Positions 6,937-9,199 of a stretch of 9,199 nt of DNA are shown one piece after another (positions within the stretch are counted from its first letter, which is position 1; every line of letters starts with the position of its first letter). The position numbers and the translations under genes are program-made. The notes beneath the pieces were generated by a model, which was given only the letters and a program-made list of their open reading frames with translations, searched no databases and was not told the origin of the DNA. Source of the stretch: Porticoccaceae bacterium UBA2002 (GTDB taxonomy: Bacteria > Pseudomonadota > Gammaproteobacteria > Pseudomonadales > Porticoccaceae); contig DDCQ01000063.1 in NCBI GenBank assembly GCA_002334915.1, positions 1 through 9,199 on the forward strand, written 5' to 3'.

Positions 6937-7623
6937 ATGACAACTATGAACTTACAGCTCACCGATGGCGTCCATATTCTGACCCTGACCAATGCGGAGA
7001 ATGGCGGTGACAATCGCCTGACCACAGAGGTTGTAGAGGAATATCTCGCCGCCCTCGACATAGTCGAACAGTACCATGGCAACACAGCCCTGCTGCTGAC
7101 CTGTAGCCATGAAAAAACCTTTTGCACAGGCATTAACCTGGATTGGCTGCTGCCACTAAACGATGCTGACCGCAGGGAATTCACAACTGCCTTTGAAACA
7201 TTACTGTGCCGTCTTGCACTGCTTAGTGCGCCCACAGTTGCCTGTATTAATGGCAATGCCTATGCAGGTGGCGCTATTGTAGCCAGCGCAACAGACTTTC
7301 GCCTGATGCGCTCTGACCGCGGCCGCTTCTGCTACCCTGAAGTGGATATTAAAATCCCCTTTACCCAGGTATCCAGTGATATAGGCCAGCTATTGCCCAA
7401 CCAGCAGGCAGTCAAAAATATGATGCTGACCGGAGTTGCCTACACAGGGCTAGAATGTGCCGAACTGCAAATTGTCGACGCCATTTATCCACAGGATCAG
7501 TTGCAGCAAGAGGCTTTTAGCCTGGCCAAAACATTGGCCAGTAAAGATCGCCAGACCTACTGCACAAACCGTAACTTAATGAGGCCTGAGATTGTGGCCC
7601 ATGCAAATAATTTAACCCAATAA
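6937..7623 (+). CDS. Enoyl-CoA hydratase/isomerase family protein, probably delta3-delta2-enoyl-CoA isomerase type
   Basis: A 228-residue crotonase-fold protein acting on enoyl-CoA thioesters. The oxyanion-hole segments are KTFCTGINL (60-68) and CINGNAYAGG (103-112). Of the two glutamates used by true hydratases, the first is replaced (Ile114 in the AGGAIVASATD segment) while the second is kept as Glu135 in YPEVDIKIPF. A single glutamate here is the pattern of monofunctional enoyl-CoA isomerases, and LMRSDRGRFCYPEVDI resembles plant peroxisomal and mitochondrial isomerases. So the likely job is moving a double bond from position 3 to 2 during breakdown of unsaturated chains. It is shorter than common 255-260-residue hydratases, mostly at the C-terminus. 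The start at 6937 has a GGAA element before it; ATG 6946 is an alternative. It lies between the ligase and the second dehydrogenase. Confidence 0.88.
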   Translation: MTTMNLQLTDGVHILTLTNAENGGDNRLTTEVVEEYLAALDIVEQYHGNTALLLTCSHEKTFCTGINLDWLLPLNDADRREFTTAFETLLCRLALLSAPTVACINGNAYAGGAIVASATDFRLMRSDRGRFCYPEVDIKIPFTQVSSDIGQLLPNQQAVKNMMLTGVAYTGLECAELQIVDAIYPQDQLQQEAFSLAKTLASKDRQTYCTNRNLMRPEIVAHANNLTQ

Positions 7624-7639
7624 AAAACCAGGAGAAACC

Positions 7640-8404
7640 ATGGCTACCAATCTATTTGATCTCACCGGCAAAGTTGCCCTTGTCACCGGCGCCAGCCGCG
7701 GAATCGGCGAGTCCATCGCCAAGTTACTGGCCGAGCAAGGCGCCCATGTGATTGTCTCCAGTCGCAAGATTGATGGCTGCCAGGCCGTGGCAGATGCTAT
7801 TACCACAGCTGGTGGCAGTGCTGAAGCGCTGGCCTGCCATGTGGGCAATATGGGTGATATCGAAAACTGCTTTGCCCAGATCAAGCAGATGCACGGCAAG
7901 CTGGATATTCTGATTAACAATGCGGCGACCAACCCCTACTTCGGTCATATTCTGGATACAGACCTGGGCGCCTATACCAAGACCGTAGATGTAAATATTC
8001 GCGGTTATTTCTTTATGTCTGTCGAAGCAGGCAAAATAATGCGTGAGAACGGTGGCGGCTCAATCGTCAATACCGCATCTATCAATGCGCTGCAGCCCGG
8101 GCCAATGCAGGGCATTTACTCTATTTCCAAAGCTGCTGTGGTTAATATGACCAAAGCCTTTGCCAAAGAGTGCGGCGGGCTGGGTATTCGAGTGAATGCA
8201 CTGTTGCCTGGCATGACCAAAACACAGTTTGCCGGCGCCCTGTTTAGTGATGAGAAGATCTATAACCAGGCCATTGCCACCATCCCCATGCACCGCCATG
8301 CCGAGCCCGATGAGATGGCTGGGTCAGTGCTATATTTGGTGTCTAATGCGGGCAGTTATACCAATGGCGAATGCATTGTTGTGGATGGCGGATTGACGAT
8401 TTAG
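7640..8404 (+). CDS. Short-chain dehydrogenase/reductase (classical SDR, NADP-type)
   Basis: A 254-residue cytoplasmic oxidoreductase of the FabG/DHRS4-like group. It has TGASRGIG (16-23), Arg42 in VSSRK after the second strand, which favours NADP(H), NNAA in place of NNAG (93-96), Asn119, Ser147, Tyr160 and Lys164 as a complete catalytic set, and the C-terminal VDGGLTI typical of this group. A strong AGGAGA lies five bases before the ATG. It begins 16 bp after the isomerase-like gene and is the last gene before a strong terminator, so it is in the ligase operon. It differs from the SDR at 1101-1877 in cofactor signature and C-terminus, so the two probably do different steps (for example an oxidation with NAD and a reduction with NADPH). 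Substrate unknown; annotation as FabG would be over-precise. Confidence 0.93.
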   Translation: MATNLFDLTGKVALVTGASRGIGESIAKLLAEQGAHVIVSSRKIDGCQAVADAITTAGGSAEALACHVGNMGDIENCFAQIKQMHGKLDILINNAATNPYFGHILDTDLGAYTKTVDVNIRGYFFMSVEAGKIMRENGGGSIVNTASINALQPGPMQGIYSISKAAVVNMTKAFAKECGGLGIRVNALLPGMTKTQFAGALFSDEKIYNQAIATIPMHRHAEPDEMAGSVLYLVSNAGSYTNGECIVVDGGLTI

Positions 8405-8420
8405 CGGTCTGTCTCTGATA

Positions 8421-8452
8421 CAAAAAAGCACAGCCTCGGCTGTGCTTTTTTG
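8421..8452. terminator. Strong intrinsic terminator, bidirectional
   Basis: The stem GCACAGCC/GGCTGTGC (8428-8435 and 8438-8445) has a very short loop, six A before it and six T after it; C8421 and G8452 extend the pairing. The A tract makes it work in both directions. It lies between the end of the dehydrogenase gene (17 bp away) and the convergent sulfatase gene, and so should end both transcripts. Confidence 0.93.
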
Positions 8453-8471
8453 TGGATGAAAGAATAGATCG

Positions 8472-9199
8472 TTAATTCGGCCAATAGATAAACTCATCGC
8501 CCTCTTCATAAGGTTCATTGGTAGTCTTATCAATCAGCTGCGACGAATTAAAAACACTGGGCCAAAGCGGCTCCACCTGCTCTTCATTATGGCCTGCCAG
8601 TAAAGCCTCAAGCTCCGCCACCTTCTCGCCGTTCTGAGCCGCCAGATTGTTCTGCTCTGTCGGATCCACCGCCAGATTAAATAACCACTTGGCCATAGGC
8701 GCAGGCTGCGGCAAATGCGACTGCTCGGCGCGGATTAACTTCCAGCCCTGGTGCAACACTGTCTGCTGATGCCCCTCCCGCCAAAATAGAGTTTCATGGG
8801 GCGCATCAGAGGTCTCTTTGCGAATATAGGGCAGTAAATCCACCCCATCTATTTTGCGATCCTGGGGAACCTGCACGCCAGCCGCGGCAGCAATAGTGGT
8901 GAAAATATCGTTGTGGTGAATCGGCACTTCCATGCTGGAGCCCGCATCAATCCGCGCTGGCCACTTCGCCATAAAGGGCACATGGGTACCCCCTTCAAAA
9001 TGGTTTAGCTTCCAGCCGCGATAGGGCTTATTGACATTGGGCAGGCCTATGTAGCCTGCCCCGCCATTATCACTGGTGAAAATAATTAATGTGTTGTCAG
9101 TTAGGCCGTTATCTTCCAAAGCCTGGGCCACACGAGCCATACTGCGGTCCACAGCGCGAATCATAGCGGAGTACACCCGCAGACGATGATCTTCAATAT
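8472..9199 (-). CDS. Sulfatase, arylsulfatase type (5' end outside window)
   Basis: The C-terminal 241 residues of an alkaline-phosphatase-fold sulfatase (PF00884 type) that hydrolyses sulfate esters, usually in the periplasm. The frame stays open through the right edge (IEDHRLRVYSAM...), so the GTG at 9176 is internal and not a start. Visible signatures are TSDNGG (near 9060-9077), which supplies metal-binding Asp and Asn, and YRGWKLNHFEGGTHVPF, which supplies the active-site lysine; this segment has His where many members have Arg (GGxRVP). Next come the PIHHNDIFTTIAAAAGV and DGVDLLPYI segments and the C-terminal subdomain. The formylglycine motif CxPxR and any signal peptide lie outside the window. 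It is convergent with the ligase operon across the terminator and probably belongs to a separate unit to the right. Sulfatases acting on marine polysaccharides have this look; substrate is not readable. Confidence 0.93.
   Translation of the reverse strand, partial: IEDHRLRVYSAMIRAVDRSMARVAQALEDNGLTDNTLIIFTSDNGGAGYIGLPNVNKPYRGWKLNHFEGGTHVPFMAKWPARIDAGSSMEVPIHHNDIFTTIAAAAGVQVPQDRKIDGVDLLPYIRKETSDAPHETLFWREGHQQTVLHQGWKLIRAEQSHLPQPAPMAKWLFNLAVDPTEQNNLAAQNGEKVAELEALLAGHNEEQVEPLWPSVFNSSQLIDKTTNEPYEEGDEFIYWPN

Noticed and set aside
9174..9176. GTG at 9176 as the start of the sulfatase gene
   Set aside because: The frame remains open to the window edge and the sulfatase N-terminal half, including the CxPxR site, is missing; it is an internal codon.
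1..9199. CRISPR arrays, tRNA/rRNA genes, insertion sequences, toxin-antitoxin or phage genes
   Set aside because: No spaced direct repeats, no tRNA-like cloverleaf, no transposase or terminal inverted repeats, and no defence or phage protein were seen.

Overview
The window looks like chromosomal DNA from a Gram-negative heterotroph, most likely a marine gammaproteobacterium. Base composition is moderate (near 50% GC by eye), genes are tightly packed behind AGGAG/AGGGG ribosome sites, and a lipid-type CoA catabolic cluster sits beside a sulfatase. This placement is inferred from protein character and codon use; there is no rRNA or marker gene to fix it.

Layout. (1) Positions 1-3626, minus strand: a probable four-gene operon, read from right to left. 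It encodes a small protein with a hydrophobic segment at each end and a DUF1330-like core, an Old Yellow Enzyme-type FMN oxidoreductase, a short-chain dehydrogenase, and an acyl-CoA dehydrogenase of the ACAD10/ACAD11 type that runs off the left edge. (2) Positions 3627-3806: a divergent promoter region with a clean 7-bp inverted repeat. (3) Positions 3807-4472, plus: a soluble protein I do not recognise. (4) Positions 4493-4807, minus: a DUF1330-family small protein, convergent with the previous gene. (5) Positions 4808-5101: a 294-bp divergent regulatory region with an 8-bp tandem repeat, a second inverted repeat around a perfect TATAAT, and ATTGTCA direct repeats. (6) Positions 5102-8404, plus: a three-gene operon of a FATP/SLC27-type acyl-CoA ligase, an enoyl-CoA isomerase-like crotonase and a second short-chain dehydrogenase, closed by a strong terminator at 8421-8452. 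(7) Positions 8472-9199, minus: the C-terminal part of an arylsulfatase-type sulfatase, probably a separate unit.

Together the enzymes suggest breakdown of an unsaturated or oxygenated carboxylic acid. The ligase would make the CoA thioester, the acyl-CoA dehydrogenase would desaturate it, the isomerase would shift double bonds, the Old Yellow Enzyme homologue would reduce an activated C=C bond, and the two dehydrogenases would interconvert alcohols and ketones. No thiolase, bifunctional hydratase or regulator lies in the window, so the substrate is open (unsaturated fatty acid, terpenoid or steroid side chain are candidates). The most notable non-coding signal is that the two promoter regions share the 9-mer GCCATTATA in opposite orientations, each inside an inverted repeat overlapping a -10-like hexamer. 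This could be one regulator controlling both halves of the cluster.
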